Assembly (NCBI GenBank): GCA_019114495.1 | Contig: DXFK01000010.1 | Location: 1-32,186 of the forward strand | DNA: 32,186 nt | Origin: Candidatus Blautia stercoravium | Lineage (GTDB): Bacteria; Bacillota; Clostridia; Lachnospirales; Lachnospiraceae | Direction: 5' to 3' | In this document: positions 23,529 to 31,043 of the stretch, piece by piece | Layout of the letters: every line of letters begins with the position of its first letter | Position numbering within the stretch: the first letter of the stretch is position 1 | Made by a program: the position numbers and the translations under genes | Notes under the pieces: model-generated | Seen by the model: the letters and a program-made list of their open reading frames with translations, nothing else | Database searches by the model: none | Told to the model about the DNA's origin: nothing

Positions 23529-24857
23529 ATGGAAGAAGCACTGATTAAGAGAATCCTGCCCCACAGCATGGAGGCAGAGCAGTCTGTCATCGGCTCTATG
23601 ATTATGAGCAGAGACGCTATTGTAGAGGCGTCGGAGATGATTACAGGGGCGGATTTTTACCAGCAGCAGTATGGTGTCGTGTTTGAGGCCATGGTGGAGC
23701 TTCATGACGAGGGAAAAGCAGTTGACCTTGTAACTTTACAGGAGAGACTGAAGGAAAAGGATTTGCCGCCGGAAATCTCCAGTATGGAATTTGTCCGGGA
23801 TTTGCTGGCAACGGTTCCTACATCAGCCAATGTGAAATACTATGCCGAAATCGTAGCAGAGAAATCCATGTTGCGGAAACTGATTAAGACCACAGAGGAA
23901 ATCAGCAATGCCTGTTATCTGGGAAAAGAGAAAACTCAGGATATTCTGGAAGTAACGGAGAAGAAAATCTTTGATTTGGTGCAGAACCGGGGAAGTGAAG
24001 AGTTTGTACCTATCCGCCAGGTGGTATTAAACGCCATTGAAAAGATTGAAAAAGCATCCAGAACCCAGGGCAGCGTTACCGGAATCCCCACAGGCTTTAT
24101 TGACTTGGATTATAAGATGTCGGGATTTCAGCCTTCGGATTTGATTCTGGTAGCGGCCAGACCTTCTATGGGAAAGACGGCTTTTGTATTGAATATTGCC
24201 CAGTATATGGCTTTTCACAGTGATGTGACAACGGCTATATTCAGTCTGGAAATGTCCAAGGAGCAGTTGGTAAACCGTCTCCTGGCTCTGGAGTCTAAGG
24301 TGGATTCCCAGAATATCCGAACCGGTAATCTGGAGGACGAAGAGTGGGCCAAGCTGATTGAAGGTGCTAACATTATCGGAAAGTCCAATCTGATTATTGA
24401 TGATAAGCCGGGGATTTCCATCTCTGAGCTGCGTTCCAAGTGCAGAAAATATAAAATGGAACACAATCTGGGCATTATTTTTATCGACTACTTACAGCTC
24501 ATGACAGGAAGCGGAAGAAGTGAGTCCAGGCAGCAGGAAATTTCTGAAATTTCTCGTTCCTTAAAAGCGCTGGCCAGGGAGCTGCATGTGCCGGTTGTGG
24601 CCCTTTCCCAGTTAAGCCGTGCAGTAGAGCAACGTCCCGACCACAGGCCCATGCTTTCGGATTTGCGTGAGTCTGGGGCTATTGAGCAGGACGCAGATGT
24701 GGTAATGTTTATCTATCGTGACGACTATTACAACAAAGATTCCGAAAACAAAAACATTGCGGAAATCATCATCGCAAAACAGAGAAACGGTCCTATCGGC
24801 ACGGTAAATCTGGTTTGGATGCCAAATTATACGAAGTTTGTAAATATGCAAAAATAA
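23529..24857 (+). CDS. dnaB: Replicative DNA helicase
   Basis: A 442-residue hexameric helicase that unwinds DNA at the replication fork. The N-terminal domain (about 8-110) includes PHSMEAEQSVIGSM. The RecA-like domain has Walker A ARPSMGKTAF (210-219), SLEMSKEQLVNRLL, Walker B IIFIDYLQLM, ALSQLSRAVEQRPDHRP and SDLRESGAIEQDADVV, and the arginine-finger region AKQRNGPIGT. No intein interrupts it. ATG at 23529 has AAGGGAG upstream. It ends the gdpP-rplI-dnaB unit; a long hairpin separates it from convergent thiC. Confidence 0.97.
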   Translation: MEEALIKRILPHSMEAEQSVIGSMIMSRDAIVEASEMITGADFYQQQYGVVFEAMVELHDEGKAVDLVTLQERLKEKDLPPEISSMEFVRDLLATVPTSANVKYYAEIVAEKSMLRKLIKTTEEISNACYLGKEKTQDILEVTEKKIFDLVQNRGSEEFVPIRQVVLNAIEKIEKASRTQGSVTGIPTGFIDLDYKMSGFQPSDLILVAARPSMGKTAFVLNIAQYMAFHSDVTTAIFSLEMSKEQLVNRLLALESKVDSQNIRTGNLEDEEWAKLIEGANIIGKSNLIIDDKPGISISELRSKCRKYKMEHNLGIIFIDYLQLMTGSGRSESRQQEISEISRSLKALARELHVPVVALSQLSRAVEQRPDHRPMLSDLRESGAIEQDADVVMFIYRDDYYNKDSENKNIAEIIIAKQRNGPIGTVNLVWMPNYTKFVNMQK

Positions 24858-24929
24858 AAGGCTTTTGCAGGAAGTGCAGGAAAGGAATACAGGAGAATTC
24901 CCAAATGCAGCTTTGTGCAAAAGCCTTTT
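24856..24929. terminator. Bidirectional terminator between dnaB and thiC
   Basis: AAAAGGCTTTTGCA and TGCAAAAGCCTTTT form a perfect 14-bp stem ending in T-runs on both strands. The loop is unusually long (46 bases). The upstream arm starts in the stop codon of dnaB. Confidence 0.75.
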
Positions 24930-24959
24930 CTATACAGTAAATACAGCGATTACAGGATA

Positions 24960-26267
24960 TCATTCATCATAAATACTGACAATTTCCCCGTCCAGAATCC
25001 GATTCATATTTTTTACAGCACAGAAGTTCCCGCACATGCTGCAGGTGTCTTCTTTTTCCGGTTTGGCCTCTTCCCGATAGCGTCTGGCCTTCTCCGGGTC
25101 CATGCTAAGACGGAACATTTCTTCCCAGTCCAGCTTTTTCCGGGCTGTGCTCATGGCATAATCCCAGTCTGCGGCGCCCTTGATTCCCTTGGCAATATCG
25201 GCAGCATGGGCGGCAATTTTAGAGGCAATAATACCCTCCTTCACATCTTTCTCATCAGGCAGACGCAGATGCTCTGCAGGGGTGACATAGCACAGGAAAG
25301 ACGCACCGTGGGAAGCTGCTACAGCGCCGCCTATGGCAGCCGTAATATGGTCATATCCCGGTGCAATGTCTGTCACCAGAGGACCAAGCACATAAAAAGG
25401 CGCTCCCTGACATACGGTCTGTTGGATTTTCATATTGGCTTCAATCTGGTTTAAAGGCATGTGGCCCGGTCCCTCGATAATAACCTGTACATCCTTTTCC
25501 CAGGCCCGCCGGGTCAGCTCACCCAGTGTTACCAGTTCTTCAATCTGGGAAATATCACCGGCATCTGCAATACAGCCGGGACGGCAGGCGTCTCCCAGGC
25601 TCAGAGTTACATCGTATTCCCGGCAGATATCCAGGATATGGTCATAGTGCTCATAGAAAGGATTTTCTTCACCGGTCATCTCCATCCAGGCAAAGATAAT
25701 GGAGCCTCCTCTGGAAACAATGTTGGTCAGACGTTTATTTTCCTTAAAACGGCGGGCGGTACTCCGGTTAATCCCCACATGGATAGTCATAAAGTCCACG
25801 CCGTCCTTTGCATGCATTTCCACAATATCCAGCCATTCCTGAGTGGTGATGTCCTTCAACGGCTTGTGATAGTAAACAACAGCGTCATAGATAGGCACGG
25901 TTCCGATCATGGCAGGACACTCCTGGGTCAGCTTTTGGCGGAATTTTCGGGTGTCTCCATAAGAACTTAAATCCATAATAGACTCCGCGCCCATTTCCAC
26001 AGCGCTCTGCACCTTTTGAAGCTCCATATCCACATCTTTCCAATCCCGGGAGGTTCCCAGATTGACGTTGATTTTCGTCTTCAGCATAGAGCCTACGCCA
26101 TTGGGATTCAGACATTTGTGCAGCTTGTTGGCCGGGATAACGGCTTTGCCCTCCGCCATATACTGCCGCAGTTTCTGGGGATTCATACCCTCCTTTTCGG
26201 CAACAATTTCCATTTCCTTGGTGATGATGCCCTGTCTTGCGGCATGCATTTGTGTAGTGTAATTCAT
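24960..26267 (-). CDS. thiC: Phosphomethylpyrimidine synthase ThiC
   Basis: A 435-residue radical-SAM enzyme that turns aminoimidazole ribotide into hydroxymethylpyrimidine phosphate for thiamine. Visible motifs are KINVNLGTS near 64, [39 protein letters not shown] and the C-terminal cluster motif CSMCGNFC, here C-x2-C-x3-C, a form I recall from clostridial homologues; the Escherichia enzyme has one more residue between the last two cysteines. It is the short form without the long N-terminal domain of proteobacterial ThiC. ATG at 26267 has GGAGAAAG upstream. Expression is controlled by the TPP riboswitch just upstream. No other thiamine gene is beside it, so the pathway is split over the chromosome. 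Confidence 0.97.
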   Translation of the reverse strand: MNYTTQMHAARQGIITKEMEIVAEKEGMNPQKLRQYMAEGKAVIPANKLHKCLNPNGVGSMLKTKINVNLGTSRDWKDVDMELQKVQSAVEMGAESIMDLSSYGDTRKFRQKLTQECPAMIGTVPIYDAVVYYHKPLKDITTQEWLDIVEMHAKDGVDFMTIHVGINRSTARRFKENKRLTNIVSRGGSIIFAWMEMTGEENPFYEHYDHILDICREYDVTLSLGDACRPGCIADAGDISQIEELVTLGELTRRAWEKDVQVIIEGPGHMPLNQIEANMKIQQTVCQGAPFYVLGPLVTDIAPGYDHITAAIGGAVAASHGASFLCYVTPAEHLRLPDEKDVKEGIIASKIAAHAADIAKGIKGAADWDYAMSTARKKLDWEEMFRLSMDPEKARRYREEAKPEKEDTCSMCGNFCAVKNMNRILDGEIVSIYDE

Positions 26268-26333
26268 AGGCTTTCTCCAATCTTTAGAATTTGAACCAGC
26301 GAATCCGAACCTGCAGCACAGCTGTTTTACGTA

Positions 26334-26370
26334 AAGAAAAAAGTCTGTGCCTAAATAGGATGCACAGACC
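26334..26370 (-). terminator. Expression-platform terminator of the TPP riboswitch
   Basis: On the minus strand GTCTGTGC pairs with GCACAGAC and is followed by TTTTTT. It lies 21 bases after the aptamer and 66 bases before thiC, so TPP binding probably favours this stop. Confidence 0.85.
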
Positions 26371-26390
26371 TATAAAATCAGTATGTGTAA

Positions 26391-26468
26391 ACTCCCTACG
26401 TTGGCATAACCCAAATCAGGTAATACAGGTCGAAGCCGAACTTCCTCTCAGCCCAAGGGGCTCCCTGG
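26391..26468 (-). promoter_or_regulatory. TPP riboswitch (THI element)
   Basis: Read on the minus strand, the aptamer opens with CCAGGGAGCCCC, has the pyrimidine-sensing GGGCTGAGAGG, the pyrophosphate-sensing ACCTGATTTGGGTTATGCC, and closes with AACGTAGGGAG. These are the conserved parts of the THI box. It controls thiC in cis: with thiamine pyrophosphate bound, the downstream terminator should form and shut off transcription. Confidence 0.95.
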
Positions 26469-26480
26469 TTGTTTTTTATC

Positions 26481-26509
26481 AGTTTATCACCCCTTTGGGA
26501 GGTTGTCAA
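26481..26509 (-). promoter_or_regulatory. Promoter of thiC
   Basis: On the minus strand a perfect TTGACA (26509-26504), 17 bases, then TAAACT (26486-26481), just ahead of the riboswitch. Confidence 0.85.
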
Positions 26510-26532
26510 CATTTTTTGTCGAACATATTTTC

Positions 26533-26560
26533 TTGCATTTTGATAAGGGTTTGTTATAAT
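26533..26560 (+). promoter_or_regulatory. Promoter of the MerR gene
   Basis: TTGCAT (26533-26538), 16 bases, TATAAT (26555-26560), 31 bases before the start codon and divergent from the thiC promoter. Confidence 0.75.
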
Positions 26561-26591
26561 AATTAAGAGAAACAGAGAAAGGGGTCAGTAT

Positions 26592-27059
26592 ATGCAGAAG
26601 ACCATTTATTCGGTTTCGGAGGCTGTTCGTTTTCTGGGGATCCAGTCCCATGTGCTCAGGTACTGGGAAGAAGAACTGTGCCTTCCGATTGGAAGAAACG
26701 AAATGGGACACAGATACTACACCCGATGGGATATTCAGGTTTTTCTGAGTATTAGAGAACTAAAGAAAAAAGGGTATGCACTGAAAGAAATAGGAGAACT
26801 GACAACCCTTTTTTATAAAAATCAGGCACAGCAAAACAAACCTGAACATATAGAAACAGCTGCAATTCCCGTGTCCCGGGAATTTATGGAAATCATCAGT
26901 AAAATTGTAACAGACAGGCTTCAGGAAAAAAATTCTGAGGAGGAGAGGTATAAAAGGCTGGATGAAAGAATACGGAATTGTCAGCAGTTCAGACGAGAAA
27001 CCGCGGCAGCTTTGGAAAAGGAAAGGCAGAAAAAGAAAAGATTCTTTAAAAGAAAGTAA
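26592..27059 (+). CDS. MerR-family transcriptional regulator
   Basis: A 155-residue protein. Residues 5-75 form the MerR winged helix: YSVSEAVRFLGIQSHVLRYWEEEL, then GHRYYTRWDIQVFLSIRELKKKGYALKEI. The rest is a charged helix ending in a very basic tail (KERQKKKRFFKRK) and contains no cysteine pair or drug-binding domain, so it is not a metal sensor. The shape resembles the small MerR/RacA-like DNA-binding proteins of Firmicutes. ATG at 26592 follows AAAGGGG. Whether it acts on the divergent thiC promoter is unknown; thiC already has a riboswitch. Its targets cannot be read from the sequence. Confidence 0.88.
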   Translation: MQKTIYSVSEAVRFLGIQSHVLRYWEEELCLPIGRNEMGHRYYTRWDIQVFLSIRELKKKGYALKEIGELTTLFYKNQAQQNKPEHIETAAIPVSREFMEIISKIVTDRLQEKNSEEERYKRLDERIRNCQQFRRETAAALEKERQKKKRFFKRK

Positions 27060-27062
27060 AAA

Positions 27063-27098
27063 CGAAGAGGCAGGAATCGAAAAATTCCTGCCTCTTCG
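27063..27098. terminator. Terminator between the MerR and ferredoxin genes
   Basis: CGAAGAGGCAGGAAT pairs perfectly with ATTCCTGCCTCTTCG (15 bp, 6-base loop). The T-run TTTTT lies on the minus-strand side, so it mainly ends the ferredoxin transcript, but it also follows the MerR gene directly. Confidence 0.85.
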
Positions 27099-27149
27099 TA
27101 TACGCTCCATGATACAAAACATCAGAGATGTTTGTGTATTATGTAAATA

Positions 27150-27320
27150 TTAGCCTTCTACGATAGCTTCTGTAGGACAAACACCAGCGCATGTTCCGCA
27201 GTCAACGCATGTATCAGCGTCGATAACGTATTTGTCATCACCTTCGGAAATAGCTTCTACTGGACATTCACCAGCGCATGTTCCGCAGCTTACACATTCA
27301 TCTGTAATAACGTATGCCAT
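27150..27320 (-). CDS. 2[4Fe-4S] ferredoxin
   Basis: A 56-residue protein read from ATG 27320 (with AAGGAGG upstream) to TAA 27150-27152. It begins MAYVITDECVSCGTCAGECP and repeats the pattern as DTCVDCGTCAGVCPTEAI, giving two C-x2-C-x2-C-x3-C-P cluster motifs. This is the classic clostridial ferredoxin that carries low-potential electrons, for example from pyruvate:ferredoxin oxidoreductase to hydrogenase. Two halves share a 20-base identical stretch in the DNA, a trace of the known internal duplication or of gene conversion. It is a single-gene unit with its own promoter and terminator. It is easily missed because of its size. Confidence 0.95.
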   Translation of the reverse strand: MAYVITDECVSCGTCAGECPVEAISEGDDKYVIDADTCVDCGTCAGVCPTEAIVEG

Positions 27321-27371
27321 GATTGTACCCTCCTTATATATTCTGAACCTTACGATTCAGTTCTTACGGTT

Positions 27372-27400
27372 ATTCTAATATATTTATTTCTATAATACAA
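27372..27400 (-). promoter_or_regulatory. Probable promoter of the ferredoxin gene
   Basis: On the minus strand TTGTAT (27400-27395), 17 bases, TAGAAT (27377-27372), in an AT-rich stretch about 52 bases before the start. Confidence 0.55.
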
Positions 27401-27477
27401 GTCTTAATTTAGAAACATAGCAGGATTTTTTTGTGCATGCAGGAGAAAAAAGGGAAGAGGAAAATGGAGAAAAACAG

Positions 27478-27506
27478 TTGAATATAATGAGAAAAGAGAT
27501 TATAAT
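27478..27506 (+). promoter_or_regulatory. Promoter of the DUF1858 gene
   Basis: TTGAAT (27478-27483), 17 bases, TATAAT (27501-27506). Confidence 0.75.
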
Positions 27507-27539
27507 AAGACAATAGAAAATTTTAAGGAGGAATTACCC

Positions 27540-27740
27540 ATGAAAGTAACACCAGATATGACCATTGGTGAACTGATTCGTTTAGATGAAAATATTGTGC
27601 CGATTCTTATGAGAGCAGGCATGCACTGTATCGGCTGTCCTTCCGCGCAGGGAGAATCACTGGCAGAAGCTGCTATGGTTCACGGAATTGACGGAAATAT
27701 GTTAGTTGCTCAGATTAACGATTTTCTGGAAAATAAATAA
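27540..27740 (+). CDS. DUF1858 protein (hybrid-cluster-protein-associated redox disulfide domain)
   Basis: A 66-residue protein with [15 protein letters not shown], then [18 protein letters not shown] and an acidic-hydrophobic C-terminal helix. The C30-x2-C33 pair followed by Pro is the redox-disulfide or metal motif of the DUF1858 family, small proteins found alone or fused to enzymes of nitrogen-oxide and sulfur metabolism. The role is not established. ATG at 27540 follows AAGGAGG. It is a monocistronic gene with its own promoter and terminator, beside the ferredoxin gene, which fits an anaerobic redox role but does not prove one. Confidence 0.9.
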   Translation: MKVTPDMTIGELIRLDENIVPILMRAGMHCIGCPSAQGESLAEAAMVHGIDGNMLVAQINDFLENK

Positions 27741-27750
27741 AAATGTGAAA

Positions 27751-27787
27751 AACCTCCGGGCAGGTATCCTGCTGCGGAGGTTTTTTG
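27751..27787. terminator. Terminator between DUF1858 and mecA
   Basis: AAACCTCCG pairs with CGGAGGTTT, with an inner GCAGG / CCTGC stem, followed by TTTTTT on the plus strand and a T-rich stretch on the minus strand. It separates convergent genes. Confidence 0.9.
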
Positions 27788-27795
27788 TTTGCATC

Positions 27796-28572
27796 TTAGA
27801 TTTTTGTTAGTTGTGTCAGTGCATTATGGGAAATCATGCAGCCGCCGTGTTCCTCCAGATAAGCCTGTTTGGCAGGGGAGAAAGCGATGCCTTTTCCGTA
27901 TTCGGAAAGCATGTTGCATACTTTGTTAAAATCTTCAGGGGGAGTTTTTTCCTGACGCAGTATCAGGTAATATGTGCCGTCCTTTTCGTTTTTATACAAA
28001 GCGCTGAAGCCCTGGAAGAAATGATTCAGTCCGTGAGCGGCCTCAATGACGGTATCCAGATTTCGGAAAGTATATTCGCGCATTAAATTTACGGAAACAG
28101 GAGCTTCCTCTGCGGTTTCTGCTTTTTTCGGTTTGTCTATGGTTTCAGAGGCAGCCTTTTCCTTCTTTTTGCGTTCCATGGCTCTGGATTTTGCCTCGTA
28201 AATTTTCTGGAAAATATCCAGAATATCGTCCGCACCTTCCACTTCTACTGGCGGGGCTTCATCGGTGGACTGTCCGGAATTCCCAAAAGGCGTAAATTTG
28301 GAAAAACGCGTATCCAGTTCTTCCGGGTCGTCTACCTTGGAAACAATCAAAATAATGCTGTCTGAAGATACAGGAATAGCCTCAATCATCAGAGGAGTAT
28401 TGTCTGCTTCAAATCCAAATTCCAGGTTGGCCTGCTGCATCATATCGCGAAAGAGGCTTTTCGCATTCTCACTTCCGTAAGCCAGTTCGCTTAAACGAAT
28501 ATGCCGCTCTTCCAAATCGGCTCTGGTAAGTGTGCAGCGTATCTGATTTTCATTTATTTTTTCTATTTTCAT
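27796..28572 (-). CDS. mecA: MecA-family adaptor protein for ClpC
   Basis: A 258-residue protein. The N-terminal domain (1-75, MKIEKINENQIRCTLTRADLEERHI) binds substrates; a charged Lys/Glu linker (about 125-158) follows; the C-terminal domain (about 160-258, with YTFRNLDTVIEAAHGL and TYYLILRQEK) binds the ClpC ATPase. MecA delivers proteins such as ComK to ClpCP in Bacillus; clostridial relatives are common but their targets are mostly unknown. No competence regulator is nearby. ATG at 28572 has AGGATGTGATG upstream. A promoter is visible at 28625-28654. Confidence 0.92.
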   Translation of the reverse strand: MKIEKINENQIRCTLTRADLEERHIRLSELAYGSENAKSLFRDMMQQANLEFGFEADNTPLMIEAIPVSSDSIILIVSKVDDPEELDTRFSKFTPFGNSGQSTDEAPPVEVEGADDILDIFQKIYEAKSRAMERKKKEKAASETIDKPKKAETAEEAPVSVNLMREYTFRNLDTVIEAAHGLNHFFQGFSALYKNEKDGTYYLILRQEKTPPEDFNKVCNMLSEYGKGIAFSPAKQAYLEEHGGCMISHNALTQLTKI

Positions 28573-28624
28573 AACATCACATCCTGTCTGGTTATTTATC
28601 TAAAGATGCTATTATTCCTTTTAT

Positions 28625-28654
28625 ATTATATACTATGCAACGCTGAATTGTAAA
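28625..28654 (-). promoter_or_regulatory. Promoter of mecA
   Basis: On the minus strand TTTACA (28654-28649), 18 bases, TATAAT (28630-28625). It is divergent from the small-RNA promoter that begins 11 bases further on. Confidence 0.6.
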
Positions 28655-28664
28655 GAAGAAATAC

Positions 28665-28693
28665 TTGCTAATTTGGTGTGCAGGTGTTATAAT
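28665..28693 (+). promoter_or_regulatory. Promoter of the candidate 6S RNA
   Basis: TTGCTA (28665-28670), exactly 17 bases, TATAAT (28688-28693), predicting transcription from about 28700, which matches the 5' end of the paired RNA. Confidence 0.75.
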
Positions 28694-28700
28694 GGGAAAC

Positions 28701-28884
28701 AGATAGAGAAGACTGCTCTGTAAATTTTACAGAAGGGAGTGAAATACAGGTAGTCTTTCCATGTTTCGGCAGATTTTTTAGATTCAAGAAATGCAGCATT
28801 CTGCTGCAGCAGGCAGATACATTCTGTATCACTGCGAATTTCCATTTATACCAGAACATACAGAGAGTCTCTCTTTATCTTTTT
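28701..28884 (+). ncRNA. ssrS: Candidate 6S RNA (ssrS)
   Basis: No credible gene occupies this interval, yet a good promoter points into it. The first 21 bases (AGATAGAGAAGACTGCTCTGT) pair with 28860-28880 (ACAGAGAGTCTCTCTTTATCT) to make a closing stem of about 19 bp with small bulges, followed by TTTT. The transcript would be 184 bases, the usual size of 6S RNA. Inside the closing stem is a poorly paired middle, then local hairpins: CGGCAGA / TCTGCTG enclosing the apical part, an alternative TGCAGCA / TGCTGCA, and GATACA / TGTATC (about 28815-28830). A long closing stem, an open central bubble and an apical stem-loop are the shape by which 6S RNA mimics an open promoter and holds sigma-A polymerase. 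Family membership is inferred from shape, size and promoter, not from a covariance search. Confidence 0.65.
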
Positions 28885-28902
28885 GTAACTGAATGAGGCG
28901 TT

Positions 28903-28931
28903 TTGTGCGGAAAAAGAAAAAGCAGGATAAT
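28903..28931 (+). promoter_or_regulatory. Possible promoter of the small gene at 28970
   Basis: TTGTGC (28903-28908), 17 bases, GATAAT (28926-28931), 38 bases before the start codon. Confidence 0.55.
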
Positions 28932-28969
28932 AATATATCACAAACATTAGCATTCTGCGGGAGGAAAAT

Positions 28970-29179
28970 ATGGATAAAAAAGACAGGCAGATTCTGCACC
29001 AGGAGTTGGAAACCTATGAGGATATGGGAGTTACGCTTTATCTAAACGGAAGGTCCACAACACCCAAACGTATTGAGAAAGCATATAAGATTGCAGAAGA
29101 AGGCGATTATATGCGGGATTACATTCAGGATGAAGAGGGGAGACTGCAGGCTATTTCCTTTGATTTTATCAGAGAGTGA
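28970..29179 (+). CDS. Small protein of unknown function
   Basis: A 69-residue charged protein (about one third acidic or basic residues) starting MDKKDRQILHQELETYEDMG and ending ISFDFIRE. ATG at 28970 is preceded by GGGAGGAAAAT, a strong ribosome binding site, and a plausible promoter lies upstream, so it looks real. It has no cysteine, membrane segment or signal peptide; the RSTTPKRIEKAYKIAEEGDY part could be a short helical hairpin. I do not recognise the family. The stop is followed 127 bases later by the GH18 gene, which has its own -10 box. Confidence 0.75.
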   Translation: MDKKDRQILHQELETYEDMGVTLYLNGRSTTPKRIEKAYKIAEEGDYMRDYIQDEEGRLQAISFDFIRE

Positions 29180-29244
29180 GCATACCCTAATTGTGTACAG
29201 AAAAGAAAAAATCTGAAAAAAACATGAAATCCTGGAAGAAATAG

Positions 29245-29272
29245 ATGACGAAAGAAAAAAATATGCTATAAT
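29245..29272 (+). promoter_or_regulatory. Possible promoter of the GH18 gene
   Basis: A TATAAT box at 29267-29272 with a weak ATGACG at 29245-29250 (16-base spacer), 35 bases before the start codon. Confidence 0.5.
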
Positions 29273-29306
29273 ACACATAACAAAAGAGGTTAAAAGGAGC
29301 TGAAGA

Positions 29307-31019
29307 ATGGCAAAACGAAGGAAAAGAAGAAGGCGCAGGAGAGGGATTCCTCCAGTATTGATAGCATTATTTCTTATGGTAATCGTTGGAGCAGCAGGGC
29401 TTATCACAGGCTATGTAAAGAAATATACACCGTCAGATACCAGGATGAATTTGACAAAATACTATAAACTGGAAAATCAGGAGGAGGTTGCTCTGATTCT
29501 CCAGGATACCGTCAGTGACACCAAAGGCAGGGTGATAGACGGGAAAGTTTACATTCCCTACAGCGTGGTAACGGATACCCTGGGCGGGAGATTTTACTGG
29601 GATGAAGAGACACAGAAAATGCTGTATACAACGCCGGATTCGGTGATGGAGATTGAGCCGGAGTCCACTGTCAGCACAAAAGACGGCAGTACACAGGAAG
29701 AGGACTACGTTCCTGTGAAGGAAATCGACGGAAGCTATTATATAGCGTTGGATTTTCTGGAAAAATACATGCAGATAAAGGGGCAGGTATATGAAAGCCC
29801 TGCAAGAGCCGTAATTTCCTATAAATGGCAGACTATTCAGACTGTAGAAACAAAGACGGATACTGTGGTTCGCTATCAGGGAGGCATTAAAAGCCCCATT
29901 CTCTCAGATGTCAAGGCGGCAGAGACTCTGCAGCTTCTGGAAAAAATGGAAAACTGGTCAAGGGTTATGACGCCGGACGGAGTGGACGGATATGTGCAGA
30001 ACAAAGATTTAAAGGCAGCACAGGAGAAAGAGCTGGTGTATGACGGAGATTATGAGGAAAATTACACCAGTCTTACAAGAGACCACAAAATCAATCTGGC
30101 ATGGCATCAGGTTACTTCCGAAGCAGCCAACGCAGCTTTTGATGAGACAGTGAAGGATGTGCAGGGTGTGAATGTGATTTCACCTACCTGGTTTTCTGTT
30201 ACGGGAAGCGGGGGAACCATTTCTTCCATGGCCAGCGCTGATTATGTGAGCAAAGCGCATGCAAAGGGTATGGAAGTGTGGGGACTGATTGACAACTTTG
30301 ATAAAAACGTAAGTACACTGGAAACGTTGTCGAAAAGAAGCGCCAGAACCCATATCATTGAAATGCTTTTAAGTGAAGCGAAAAGAGTAGGACTTGATGG
30401 TATTAATGTGGATTTTGAAGCTTTGACAGAGGAAGAGGCTCCTCATTTTATACAGTTTATCAGGGAACTGTCTGTGACCTGCAGGGCCAACAATCTGGTA
30501 CTTTCCATTGATGACCCGGTGCCTCAGTATACTTCTTTTTATAACCGGAAAGAGCAGGGAATTGTGGCGGACTATGTGATTATCATGGGATATGATGAGC
30601 ATACCACCGGGTCTGAAAGCGCAGGTTCTGTAGCATCTCTGCCTTTTGTAGAGGAAGGAATTATACAGACACTAAAGGAGGTTCCGAAGGAAAAGGTGAT
30701 TAACGGAGTGCCGTTTTACACCAGACTTTGGACAGAGAACAACAATGGTGCAGTATCCAGCCAGGTTTTAGGCATGGATCAGGCAGATAAGTATGTACAG
30801 GAAAATGGTATGGAGGTATACTGGAACAAAGATGTGTCTCAGAATTACGGAGAACTTTCCACTTCCGAAGGCACACAGAAAATCTGGCTGGAAGACGAGG
30901 AATCTCTAGAAGCAAAGATGAAGCTGATACAGCAGTATGAACTTGCAGGTGTGGCAGCATGGAAACTTGGATTTGAACGGGCAGATGTCTGGGCAATCAT
31001 CAGTAAATATTTACAGTAA
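29307..31019 (+). CDS. Membrane-anchored GH18-family glycosidase-like protein
   Basis: A 570-residue protein. A run of Arg/Lys (residues 3-12) and one membrane helix (about 15-36) place the rest outside the cell. Residues 45-175 resemble the copper-amine-oxidase-like N-terminal domain common in Firmicute wall proteins; about 183-240 (VRYQGGIKSPILSDV, VMTPDGVDGYVQNKDL) looks like a bacterial SH3 domain. The C-terminal GH18 barrel carries DGINVDFE (364-371) with E371 as the catalytic acid and GYDEHT, as in YaaH/YdhD-type spore and cortex glycosylases. It probably acts on peptidoglycan sugars. ATG at 29307 follows AAAAGGAG. The DivIVA-like gene follows after 24 bases. Confidence 0.9.
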   Translation: MAKRRKRRRRRRGIPPVLIALFLMVIVGAAGLITGYVKKYTPSDTRMNLTKYYKLENQEEVALILQDTVSDTKGRVIDGKVYIPYSVVTDTLGGRFYWDEETQKMLYTTPDSVMEIEPESTVSTKDGSTQEEDYVPVKEIDGSYYIALDFLEKYMQIKGQVYESPARAVISYKWQTIQTVETKTDTVVRYQGGIKSPILSDVKAAETLQLLEKMENWSRVMTPDGVDGYVQNKDLKAAQEKELVYDGDYEENYTSLTRDHKINLAWHQVTSEAANAAFDETVKDVQGVNVISPTWFSVTGSGGTISSMASADYVSKAHAKGMEVWGLIDNFDKNVSTLETLSKRSARTHIIEMLLSEAKRVGLDGINVDFEALTEEEAPHFIQFIRELSVTCRANNLVLSIDDPVPQYTSFYNRKEQGIVADYVIIMGYDEHTTGSESAGSVASLPFVEEGIIQTLKEVPKEKVINGVPFYTRLWTENNNGAVSSQVLGMDQADKYVQENGMEVYWNKDVSQNYGELSTSEGTQKIWLEDEESLEAKMKLIQQYELAGVAAWKLGFERADVWAIISKYLQ

Positions 31020-31043
31020 GAGGAAAATAAGAGGTGGAGTATT

